Positions 1-5,502 of a stretch of 8,485 nt of DNA are shown here, in pieces. Under the pieces are notes generated by a model. That model was not told the DNA's origin and searched no databases. It worked only from the letters and a program-made list of their open reading frames with translations. Made by a program: the position numbers and the translations under genes. Numbering within the stretch: the stretch's first letter is position 1; every line of letters starts with the position of its first letter. This DNA comes from an uncultured Clostridium sp. (GTDB lineage: Bacteria > Bacillota > Clostridia > TANB77 > CAG-508): the NCBI GenBank assembly GCA_948465625.1, contig CAOJXM010000036.1, positions 1 through 8,485 on the forward strand, written 5' to 3'.

Positions 1-93
1 ATTCTAAAGATGATTGAAATGCTGTTAATAGAACACGACAAAAATAATGAACTTCAATCAAAATTAGAAGAATACAAAAAGAGTAAAGACTAA
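1..93 (+). CDS. C-terminal fragment of an unidentified protein (5' end outside window)
   Basis: An open frame enters at base 1 and ends at a TAA at 91-93, giving 30 residues that end in LQSKLEEYKKSKD. The fragment is strongly charged and has heptad-like Leu/Ile spacing, so a C-terminal amphipathic helix or short coiled coil is plausible. No family can be named from so little. It is the only plus-strand coding sequence here and converges on the minus-strand units. A hairpin with a U-tract 20 bases after the stop supports it being a real gene end. Confidence 0.6.
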   Translation: MLKMIEMLLIEHDKNNELQSKLEEYKKSKD

Positions 94-113
94 ATGTTTC
101 ATACATAGTCGGA

Positions 114-151
114 AGTGGAAGTAAATTGCAGTTTGCTTCTGCTTTTTTATT
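114..151 (+). terminator. Intrinsic terminator of the plus-strand gene fragment
   Basis: A 12-bp stem (114-125 with 132-143, including three G-U pairs) encloses a 6-base loop and is followed by TTTTTATT at 144-151. It begins 20 bases after the stop at 93. It lies back to back with the minus-strand terminator at 158-190, so the two converging units are insulated from each other. Confidence 0.7.
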
Positions 152-157
152 AAAGAC

Positions 158-190
158 AAAAAAATAGTATGTGCATTGCAGTACACATAC
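158..190 (-). terminator. Intrinsic terminator ending the candidate small RNA
   Basis: The arms GTATGTGTA and TGCACATAC pair with one G-U around loop CTGCAA, followed by TATTTTTTT on the minus strand. The U-tract ends at 158, seven bases from the end of the opposing plus-strand terminator. Confidence 0.7.
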
Positions 191-236
191 AAGTAAACAA
201 TATACACAACCAGAGCTAGAGTACATTGTTTAATGT
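158..236 (-). ncRNA. Candidate small RNA, about 79 nt, two hairpins
   Basis: A near-consensus promoter (243-271) points into this segment and predicts a start near base 236. Four bases later comes a 12-bp stem (232-221 with 205-194). It is continuous in minus-strand RNA because its one non-Watson-Crick position is a G-U pair; read on the plus strand the same position is an A/C mismatch. Its 15-base loop is TCTAGCTCTGGTTGT. After a 3-base linker comes a 9-bp stem (190-182 with 175-167, one G-U) with a 6-base loop, then TA and seven T residues (164-158). No ribosome binding site precedes the only internal ATG, so a peptide is unlikely. The strand-specific pairing and the promoter-to-terminator spacing suggest a real transcript. 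It matches no small RNA family that I recognise; a 5' UTR with premature termination is unlikely because no gene follows on this strand. Confidence 0.6.
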
Positions 237-242
237 AAATAT

Positions 243-271
243 ATAATAACATCTTTTTTCTATTTTGTCAA
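243..271 (-). promoter_or_regulatory. Sigma-A-type promoter of the candidate small RNA
   Basis: On the minus strand there is a perfect -35 TTGACA (271-266), a 17-bp spacer, and a -10 TATTAT (248-243) preceded by TGT, an extended -10. It lies directly below the tRNA terminator and reads away from it, so it can only serve the segment at 158-236. Confidence 0.72.
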
Positions 272-282
272 TTGCTAATTTT

Positions 283-315
283 AAAAAAATTGCTCATTTC
301 TTGAGCAATTTTTTT
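283..315 (-). terminator. Intrinsic terminator of the tRNA-Met gene
   Basis: An 8-bp stem, ATTGCTCA with TGAGCAAT (289-296 with 302-309), and a 5-base loop are flanked by A- and T-tracts on both sides. In the minus direction the hairpin starts almost at the tRNA CCA end and is followed by seven U residues. The symmetry would allow it to work in both directions. Confidence 0.85.
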
Positions 316-391
316 GGTAGCGAGAGGGGGATTCGAACCCTCGACACCTTGGGTATGAACCAAGTGCTCTAGCCAACTGAGCTATCTCGCC
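315..391 (-). tRNA. tRNA-Met (anticodon CAT, elongator type)
   Basis: The 77-base minus-strand sequence folds as a full cloverleaf with encoded CCA. The acceptor stem is GGCGAGA/TCTCGCT with a G1-U72 wobble, the D-stem GCTC/GAGC, the anticodon stem CTTGG/CCAAG, and the T-loop TTCGAAT. The anticodon loop TTCATAC puts CAT at 357-355. The loop and a paired first base pair fit elongator Met rather than initiator fMet, which has a mismatched 1-72 pair, or tRNA-Ile2, whose loop is usually CTCATAA. The T-stem GAGGG/CCCCC contains one A50-C64 mismatch, unusual for a functional tRNA but tolerable. Confidence 0.95.
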
Positions 392-417
392 ATATGTGTC
401 TTTAATTGAACATACCT

Positions 418-446
418 ATTATAATAGTATATCCTATTTTTGTCAA
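418..446 (-). promoter_or_regulatory. Consensus promoter of the tRNA-Met gene
   Basis: A perfect -35 TTGACA (446-441), a 17-bp spacer and a perfect -10 TATAAT (423-418) sit just upstream of the tRNA. The predicted start near 411 leaves a leader of about 20 bases for RNase P removal. The tRNA is thus its own transcription unit. Confidence 0.9.
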
Positions 447-479
447 GATTATTTAAAAAATTTTTTTGATTCTACAGCA

Positions 480-507
480 AAACCAGAAATCTTTCGATTT
501 CTGGTTT
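480..507 (-). terminator. Intrinsic terminator of the 108-aa gene
   Basis: A perfect 12-bp stem, AAACCAGAAATC with GATTTCTGGTTT, is closed on the minus strand by a GAAA tetraloop. It begins 7 bases after the stop codon of the gene at 515-841. The U-tract is short (TTTT then GC), so termination may be incomplete, but the hairpin is very stable. Confidence 0.72.
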
Positions 508-514
508 ATACTTT

Positions 515-841
515 TCATTTTTCTTGTTCTTTTTCCTCTTCTATTTCTTGAACAGTTGCTTTTTTTACTTGTGGTTGTATTGGTTGTATTTCTACTTCTT
601 CTACCACTTTCTTATGCTTCTTTTCTCTATCTCTTTGCCTTACTTCTGCTTGAATTGGTTTTAACAATTCTTCATTACCTGGATTTGCTTTTACATATTC
701 CTTTAATATTGGATTATCTCTAGCATCTTCTATTTCATCAATTGGCCCTGCTGCAATTAAACCTCCAACTCCTTCTCTAAATGCACTAAATATAGTAGAA
801 AAGACACCTTTTCTTTTTACATCTAATTCCATATTTTCCAT
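515..841 (-). CDS. Hypothetical 108-aa protein, charged C-terminal tail
   Basis: I do not recognise this protein. Residues 12-32 (GVFSTIFSAFREGVGGLIAAG) are mildly hydrophobic and glycine-rich, with a charged pair inside; they look more like an amphipathic or membrane-surface helix than a clear transmembrane span. Residues 33-65 are acidic and mixed, with NPILKEYVKANPGNEELLKPI. From about 66 the tail is rich in Lys and Glu and contains IQPIQPQ. There is no signal peptide or known catalytic motif. The ATG at 841 is the first start after an in-frame TAA at 851-853; an in-frame ATG at 832 is an alternative. Neither has a good ribosome binding site nearby, because the purine-rich AGAGAGG lies about 30 bases upstream. 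Its own terminator follows, which supports a real gene. Confidence 0.6.
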   Translation of the reverse strand: MENMELDVKRKGVFSTIFSAFREGVGGLIAAGPIDEIEDARDNPILKEYVKANPGNEELLKPIQAEVRQRDREKKHKKVVEEVEIQPIQPQVKKATVQEIEEEKEQEK

Positions 842-886
842 ATATTTTTCTTAAACTTTGTTAAGATTTTCACCTCTCTTTAAACA

Positions 887-916
887 CTTATACTATAATG
901 ATAACATAAAAGGCAA
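887..916 (-). promoter_or_regulatory. Possible promoter for the 108-aa gene
   Basis: A -35 TTGCCT (916-911), an 18-bp spacer and a -10 TATAAG (892-887) on the minus strand predict a start near 880 and a leader of about 40 bases. The match is moderate. The -35 box lies inside the terminator stem of the upstream gene. Confidence 0.38.
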
Positions 917-942
917 GAAAAATCAAGCTTTTTCTGCCTTTT
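908..942 (-). terminator. Intrinsic terminator of the prepilin-like gene
   Basis: An A/T-rich stem of about 14 bp with one bulged base (942-929 with 922-908) carries a 6-base loop. It ends in GCCTTTTAT on the minus strand and begins 26 bases after the stop codon at 969. The plus-strand side is also T-rich. Confidence 0.65.
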
Positions 943-968
943 TGTGTTTATTTTTGTTTTTCTATACC

Positions 969-2087
969 TTATAAATATAATGTAACACGAAAAGTATAGG
1001 TATCGCTATCCAAATCTATTGAATAACGAGCTGCAGCTGGACAATCTGAAGCATTATATATAAAATTGTTAATTTTATTATAATATCCACGTACAACATC
1101 TATACCATTCCTAAAATCATTGATTGCTTCCTCAGTCGTCCATTCTGGAAAATTTCCTCCCATATCATAAATATTATTCACACTATAGTATCCAGTTAGT
1201 GGTGCTTCTGTTAATGAATAACATCCACCTTCACTATTAGTTGCCCATCCTGAATGTTTTGTTTCTATAAATTTTAATGCTGTATCCCATGCATAACTAC
1301 TACATAGTTTACTGGTAACATTGTTTTCTGATTTTTTATATAGGTTTTCTCCTAATACCTTTGCCTCTGTTTTTCTAGCACAATATACAGTCAATCCTTT
1401 TTGAATTTTTAATTCTCTATTATATTCTGTCGCCACTCCTACTTCATATCTTCCAATATAGTAGCCTTTGTATTGATTTACACTTGTAATTTCATCACTT
1501 GGCATCGCTTCTACAAATCGAATTGGTCCTTCTGTTGTTGCTATTCTGATATTATGATTTAAATAGGCTAATCTGCTAGATTGTGAAGTTTCTGTTCTTT
1601 TCTCTCCTATTTGATAACTATTTGTTCTTGTGTCAAATTCCCACAATTCTGTTGAACCTTTCCATCCTTCTCTTTCAAACGCATATCGATTGTACGTATA
1701 ACCACAACCTTCTTCGACTGGTATCCATACAAACTCATTTCCGTCTGTATCATTTTTGATAACAAATCCTGTTTCTTTGGTTCCTTCTATATGTGTAAAT
1801 CCTTTTGGTACTGGCACTCCATCTACCATCGTATAATTTTTATTCTCATCATTATGATATTGGTCAATTAAATCTCCCATTTCTTTGTCAATTTCATTCA
1901 AACTGGTTGCTTCATTGTTGGCTGCATTCTTATAAATTTTTGCTCCCTCATCTGATTTCTTAAAAATTCCATTGTCTCCTACTGTTAAATTAATGGCTAC
2001 TCCTGCTAAAATTAACATGACAATTACTGTGATAATTAATGCAATTAAGGTAATACCTTCGTTTTTTCTTGATAAAACTTTTTTCAT
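969..2087 (-). CDS. Prepilin-like membrane-anchored protein with FGE/SUMF1-like domain
   Basis: The product has 372 residues. The N-terminus has a basic leader (MKKVLSRKNEG), a possible prepilin-peptidase cleavage after Gly11, and a hydrophobic helix at about 12-33. The usual Glu at position +5 of the mature protein is Ala here. Residues 34-90 are a hydrophilic linker. From about 95 to the end there are hallmarks of the formylglycine-generating-enzyme/SUMF1 fold: FVWIPVE (119-124), GYYIGRYEVG (208-217), YDMGGNFPEWT (307-317), RGYY (333-336), AARY (352-355) and TFRV (365-368). The paired Cys of true FGE enzymes near the C-terminus are not evident, with a single Cys at 349, so a binding or adhesive role outside the cell is more likely than catalysis. 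The start is fixed by AAGGAGAG at 2103-2096, 8 bases upstream. The frame runs further upstream to a TTG at 2213, but that TTG is part of the promoter. This is an accessory-looking gene after the sigA cluster. Confidence 0.82.
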   Translation of the reverse strand: MKKVLSRKNEGITLIALIITVIVMLILAGVAINLTVGDNGIFKKSDEGAKIYKNAANNEATSLNEIDKEMGDLIDQYHNDENKNYTMVDGVPVPKGFTHIEGTKETGFVIKNDTDGNEFVWIPVEEGCGYTYNRYAFEREGWKGSTELWEFDTRTNSYQIGEKRTETSQSSRLAYLNHNIRIATTEGPIRFVEAMPSDEITSVNQYKGYYIGRYEVGVATEYNRELKIQKGLTVYCARKTEAKVLGENLYKKSENNVTSKLCSSYAWDTALKFIETKHSGWATNSEGGCYSLTEAPLTGYYSVNNIYDMGGNFPEWTTEEAINDFRNGIDVVRGYYNKINNFIYNASDCPAAARYSIDLDSDTYTFRVTLYL

Positions 2088-2184
2088 TTTTACTACTCTC
2101 CTTCTTTTTTCTTTTGTAGTTTTTCCTTTATTTGTATTTTTACATAAAGAAAAACGTACAAAGACATTTCTATCCTTCATACGT

Positions 2185-2213
2185 TTTATATCATACTCGT
2201 TATTATATTTCAA
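2185..2213 (-). promoter_or_regulatory. Promoter of the prepilin-like gene
   Basis: On the minus strand there is -35 TTGAAA (2213-2208), a 17-bp spacer and -10 TATAAA (2190-2185) with an upstream TGA forming an extended -10. The predicted start is near 2178, giving a leader of about 91 bases before the ATG at 2087. It lies in the gap after sigA, in which I found no convincing terminator, so some sigA read-through is possible. Confidence 0.72.
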
Positions 2214-2267
2214 GCATTTTTATAAATGTAATACAATTGTAATTTTTTTTGTCATACCTTTATACAT

Positions 2268-3566
2268 CTAATTCATGTAATCTCTTAATTTTTTGCTTCT
2301 ACTTGGATGTCTTAGTTTTCTTAAGGCCTTTGCTTCTATTTGTCTAATTCTTTCTCTTGTTACTTCAAATTCTCTACCAACTTCTTCTAGCGTACGTGCC
2401 TTTCCATCATCTAATCCAAAACGTAATCGTAATACTTTTGCTTCTCTTGGTGTTAATGTTTTCATGACTTCTTCTAATTGCTCTTTTAATAAAGTATAGG
2501 CTGCTGCATCATGTGGGGCTGGGCTATCATCATCTTGTATAAAGTCTCCCAAATGACTATCATCTTCTTCTCCAATTGGTGTTTCTAGTGATACTGGGTC
2601 TTGTGCTATTTTTTGTATTTCTACTACTTTTTCTAATGGCATTTCTAATTCTTCTGCAATTTCTTCTGGTGATGGCTCTCTTCCTAATTTTTGTAATAAA
2701 TGTCTTGAAGTACGAATTAATTTATTAATGGTTTCTACCATATGCACTGGAATTCTTATCGTTCTTGCTTGGTCTGCAATCGCTCTTGTTATGGCTTGTC
2801 TAATCCACCATGTTGCATAGGTACTAAACTTGAATCCTTTTTTATAGTCAAACTTTTCTACCGCTTTGATTAATCCCATATTTCCTTCTTGGATTAGGTC
2901 TAAAAATAGCATTCCTCTACCAACATATTTTTTAGCAATGCTTACTACTAATCTTAAGTTTGCTTCTGCTAGCCTTTGTTTAGCATCTTCATCGCCCTCT
3001 AAGATTTTTTCTGCTATTTCTAGTTCTTCTTCATAGGTTAATAGTGGAATTCGTCCAATTTCTCTTAAATACATTCTTACAGGGTCATCTGTACTAACAC
3101 CCTCTAATACATTGATATTATTTAAGTCTTCTAATTTGATATCTTCTACTTCTTCCAAATCTTCTAAGTCTGGTTCCTCATCATCTAAGTCATCTTTTAT
3201 AATATCGCCTAATTCGCCAAAGGCATCAAATACTTTATCAATTTGATCTGGATTTACTTTCTCTAATTCAGTCGCTAATTCTGCATAAGTCATATTGCCT
3301 TTTTCTTTTGCCTTTTCTAATATTTCACTTACTTTTTCCTTTACATCAATTTCTGGCGTTTCTTTTTTTATTTCAATCGAAACAGATTTGGCAAAACCTT
3401 TTATGGTTCTTTTCTTTTCTATTTTCTTTGCTTTACTCTTTTTTACAGGCTTTTTTTCCTGCACTTTTTCTACCTTTTCTTCTGTTTCTTTCTTTTTTGC
3501 TACTTTTTTAGTTGGTTTATCTAGTACTTCTTCTTTCATCTCATTTTCTTTTTTTGCTTTTGCCAT
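2268..3566 (-). CDS. sigA: RNA polymerase primary sigma factor SigA/RpoD
   Basis: The 432-residue product directs core RNA polymerase to housekeeping promoters. Region 1.1 spans about 76-125, followed by a very acidic linker (125-148). Region 1.2 begins DPVRMYLREIG (161-171). Region 2 covers about 195-273, with NLRLVVSIAKKY (203-214), DLIQEGNMGLIKAVEKFDY (223-241) and the -10 recognition helix YATWWIRQAITRAI (250-263). Region 3 covers about 274-350. Region 4 covers about 365-432, with the helix-turn-helix ARTLEEVGREFEVTRERIRQI (390-410) for the -35 element. Residues 1-58 are an added Lys/Glu-rich extension, making it about 60 residues longer than the Bacillus subtilis protein of about 371. 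The ATG at 3566 has AGGAGGT 5 bases upstream, overlapping the dnaG stop, so the two are translationally coupled. Promoters of the TTGACA/TATAAT type in this window fit this factor. Confidence 0.98.
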   Translation of the reverse strand: MAKAKKENEMKEEVLDKPTKKVAKKKETEEKVEKVQEKKPVKKSKAKKIEKKRTIKGFAKSVSIEIKKETPEIDVKEKVSEILEKAKEKGNMTYAELATELEKVNPDQIDKVFDAFGELGDIIKDDLDDEEPDLEDLEEVEDIKLEDLNNINVLEGVSTDDPVRMYLREIGRIPLLTYEEELEIAEKILEGDEDAKQRLAEANLRLVVSIAKKYVGRGMLFLDLIQEGNMGLIKAVEKFDYKKGFKFSTYATWWIRQAITRAIADQARTIRIPVHMVETINKLIRTSRHLLQKLGREPSPEEIAEELEMPLEKVVEIQKIAQDPVSLETPIGEEDDSHLGDFIQDDDSPAPHDAAAYTLLKEQLEEVMKTLTPREAKVLRLRFGLDDGKARTLEEVGREFEVTRERIRQIEAKALRKLRHPSRSKKLRDYMN

Positions 3567-3570
3567 TTTT

Positions 3571-3578
3571 TACCTCCT
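3571..3578 (-). promoter_or_regulatory. sigA ribosome binding site overlapping the dnaG stop codon
   Basis: The minus-strand sequence AAGTAGGAGGTAAAAAATG holds the dnaG stop TAG (3579-3577) within the sigA Shine-Dalgarno sequence AGGAGG. Ribosomes ending dnaG would stand on the sigA initiation site, which implies coupled translation of primase and sigma factor. Confidence 0.85.
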
Positions 3579-5364
3579 ACTTCATTTTTGCTAATTTTAT
3601 AATTAGCTCATTTAGTCTAGTCTCTAACTCTTTTGCCTGTTCTCTATCATGAATACTTTCCAATTGTCTTAGAATGTTATTTTTTTCCTCTATTACTTTT
3701 TCCTTTTCATATAGGTATAGCATGTCATCAATTGCTTTTTTCTGGTCGGTAATTTCAAAATCATATGCCATAATATAGGTCACATGATTGATTAATTCTT
3801 CTTCCTCAAATAAGTTTAAAACATTATTATTACTATTTCCTTTTTCTAATTCTTCATACAATACTTTTGCAATCTTTTTATTTTTTTCGTATTTAAAGTC
3901 TTCTGGTGTGATTGCTTCTTTTACTGCCTCATAGGTTTGTTTACTATTGTTAAGGAGTAACGATAATAACATGTTTTCCCTTTTTATAATTGCATCTGCA
4001 ATTTTGTCATTTTCTTTTTTCGCTTCCACTTTTCTAACAGGTATTGATTTTTGCAGATTTTTTGAACTTTGGTTATTTGCATATGCTACTTTGTTGGATT
4101 GTGCATAAATTGCTTCTTTTGATATTCCATATTCTTTTGATATTTTATCGATGTATACTTCTTTTTCTACGGTATTTTCTACTTTTGACAAAACTTTGAT
4201 TATTTCATTTAAGAATTTAATTTTATCACTTGCGGTTTCTATTGTCATACTGTTTTTTAGTAATCTTACTTTAAATTCTACTAAAGATATTGCCTCATCA
4301 ATTCTCTTTTGTAGTCTTCCACTTCCATATTTGATAATGTATTCGTCTGGGTCTTTTGCTTCTCCGTCTAATTGTAAGATTCGTATATCACATCCTAGGT
4401 TTTGCAAAATTTCCATTCCACGAATGGTGGCTGCTTGTCCTGCTCCATCTGAATCATAGCCAATTATGATTTGAGAAGCATATTTTCTTAGTAACCTTCC
4501 TTGTTGTTCGGTTAATGCGGTTCCTAATGATGCTACTACATTGGTAATCCCTCTTTGATAAAGTGAAATGGCATCCATATACCCTTCTACTATTACGATT
4601 TTATCTTTACCACTTTTTTTTGCTACATTTAACCCAAATAGTTCCCTTCGTTTACTATATACTATATTTTCTGGCGAATTAATATATTTTGGCTTACTAT
4701 CGTCTAATACTCTGCCACCAAATGCAATTACTCTATCTTGTACATCTTTGATGGGAATCATTAAACGTTGTTTGTATCGGTCATAAAATTTGCCATTGGC
4801 AGATTGATTGACTAAACCAGATGCTACTATTTCTTCATTTTTAAAGCCTTTTGCTTTTAAATGCTTGTACAAGTCATCATAATTTCCAGAAAAACCAATT
4901 GTAAAGGTTTTTAGGGTTTTGTTGTCCATTTTTCTTTTTTTGACATATTCTTGTGCTAGTTTGGAAGTAGGTTTGTATAAGTTTTCATGATAATACTCGG
5001 CTGTGAGTTTATTGATTTCATATACTTTTTCTTTCAGCCTAATTCGTGTATTATCTTGGTCTCCTTCTGCTACTGGTAGGGTAATTCCTGCTCGGTTGGC
5101 TAACAATTCTAAGGTTGGTAAAAAATCTAAGTTTTCGATTTTTCGTACAAATTGGATGACATCTCCTCCAACACCACAACCAAAGCAATGAAAAAACTGC
5201 CTGTCAGGCAACACAAAAAACGATGGCGATTTTTCTCCATGAAATGGACATAATCCAGAGAAGTTTCTACCACTTCGTTTTAATACTACATATTGTGATA
5301 TGACATCTACAATATCATTACTGTTTCTGACTTCTTCTATTACTTCATCACTATACTTTGCCAT
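3577..5364 (-). CDS. dnaG: DNA primase DnaG
   Basis: The 595-residue protein has the usual bacterial primase length of about 600. It makes RNA primers for Okazaki fragments and leading-strand start, recruited by the replicative helicase. The N-terminal zinc-binding domain has the CHC2 ligands Cys39, His42, Cys60 and Cys63. The RNA polymerase domain contains YDRYKQRLMIPIKD (194-207) and VIAFGGR (212-218). The TOPRIM active site shows VEGYMDA with Glu260, DSDGAG with Asp304 and Asp306, and DPDEY (338-342). The C-terminal helicase-binding domain covers about 455-595 and is helical and weakly conserved. All key residues are present. The ATG at 5364 follows AAAGGAAAGGG closely. It has its own promoter and is directly followed by sigA, the conserved dnaG-rpoD pair of the macromolecular synthesis operon; the rpsU member is absent. 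Confidence 0.98.
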   Translation of the reverse strand: MAKYSDEVIEEVRNSNDIVDVISQYVVLKRSGRNFSGLCPFHGEKSPSFFVLPDRQFFHCFGCGVGGDVIQFVRKIENLDFLPTLELLANRAGITLPVAEGDQDNTRIRLKEKVYEINKLTAEYYHENLYKPTSKLAQEYVKKRKMDNKTLKTFTIGFSGNYDDLYKHLKAKGFKNEEIVASGLVNQSANGKFYDRYKQRLMIPIKDVQDRVIAFGGRVLDDSKPKYINSPENIVYSKRRELFGLNVAKKSGKDKIVIVEGYMDAISLYQRGITNVVASLGTALTEQQGRLLRKYASQIIIGYDSDGAGQAATIRGMEILQNLGCDIRILQLDGEAKDPDEYIIKYGSGRLQKRIDEAISLVEFKVRLLKNSMTIETASDKIKFLNEIIKVLSKVENTVEKEVYIDKISKEYGISKEAIYAQSNKVAYANNQSSKNLQKSIPVRKVEAKKENDKIADAIIKRENMLLSLLLNNSKQTYEAVKEAITPEDFKYEKNKKIAKVLYEELEKGNSNNNVLNLFEEEELINHVTYIMAYDFEITDQKKAIDDMLYLYEKEKVIEEKNNILRQLESIHDREQAKELETRLNELIIKLAKMK

Positions 5365-5384
5365 TACCCTTTCCTTTCCAATAT

Positions 5385-5413
5385 ATTATACTATTCGACA
5401 TATATTGTTTAAA
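5385..5413 (-). promoter_or_regulatory. Promoter of the dnaG-sigA operon
   Basis: A perfect -10 TATAAT (5390-5385) lies 17 bp from a weaker -35 TTTAAA (5413-5408). The predicted start near 5378 gives a very short leader, about 14 bases, that holds little but the ribosome binding site. Confidence 0.62.
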
Positions 5414-5465
5414 TCCTTCTTATTATTGTCTTTTGAGCGAAAACATGTGTTATTTTTTAACGCCG

Positions 5466-5499
5466 AAAGAGAACTACAACCTAAAGTGTAATTCTCTTT
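5466..5499 (-). terminator. Hairpin after carD, probable terminator
   Basis: A 13-bp stem (AAAGAGAATTACA with TGTAGTTCTCTTT, one G-U) with an 8-base loop begins 3 bases after the carD stop. On the minus strand it is followed only by CGGCG, so the U-tract is limited to the last TTT of the stem. It may be a weak terminator or an mRNA 3'-end protector; the plus-strand reading has a better T-tract but no gene to serve. Confidence 0.5.
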
Positions 5500-5502
5500 T
5501 TC

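Noticed and set aside
64..252. Minus-strand 62-codon hydrophobic frame beginning upstream of the candidate sRNA
   Set aside because: It starts at about the -10 box of the promoter, has no ribosome binding site, and runs through two intrinsic terminators. It is a chance frame in A+T-rich DNA.
206..507. Seven-base complementarity between the sRNA loop (TCTGGTT) and the stem of the 108-aa gene's terminator (AACCAGA)
   Set aside because: Too short to distinguish from chance in this composition, and the proposed target bases are locked in a 12-bp stem.
2088..2213. Extra 42 N-terminal codons in frame with the prepilin-like gene, beginning at a TTG
   Set aside because: The TTG is the -35 box of the gene's promoter, there is no ribosome binding site before it, and an ideal one sits before the Met at 2087. 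A leader ending at Gly11 of that start also makes biological sense.
2225..2260. Palindrome TACAATTGTA with adjacent A/T tract after sigA as a terminator
   Set aside because: It has no loop and very low stability, and on the minus strand the poly-T run is on the wrong side.
4151..4459. Plus-strand open frames lying antisense inside dnaG, sigA, carD, dut and groEL
   Set aside because: All are rich in Ser, Leu and Phe, lack ribosome binding sites and known motifs, and are shadows of well-supported minus-strand genes.
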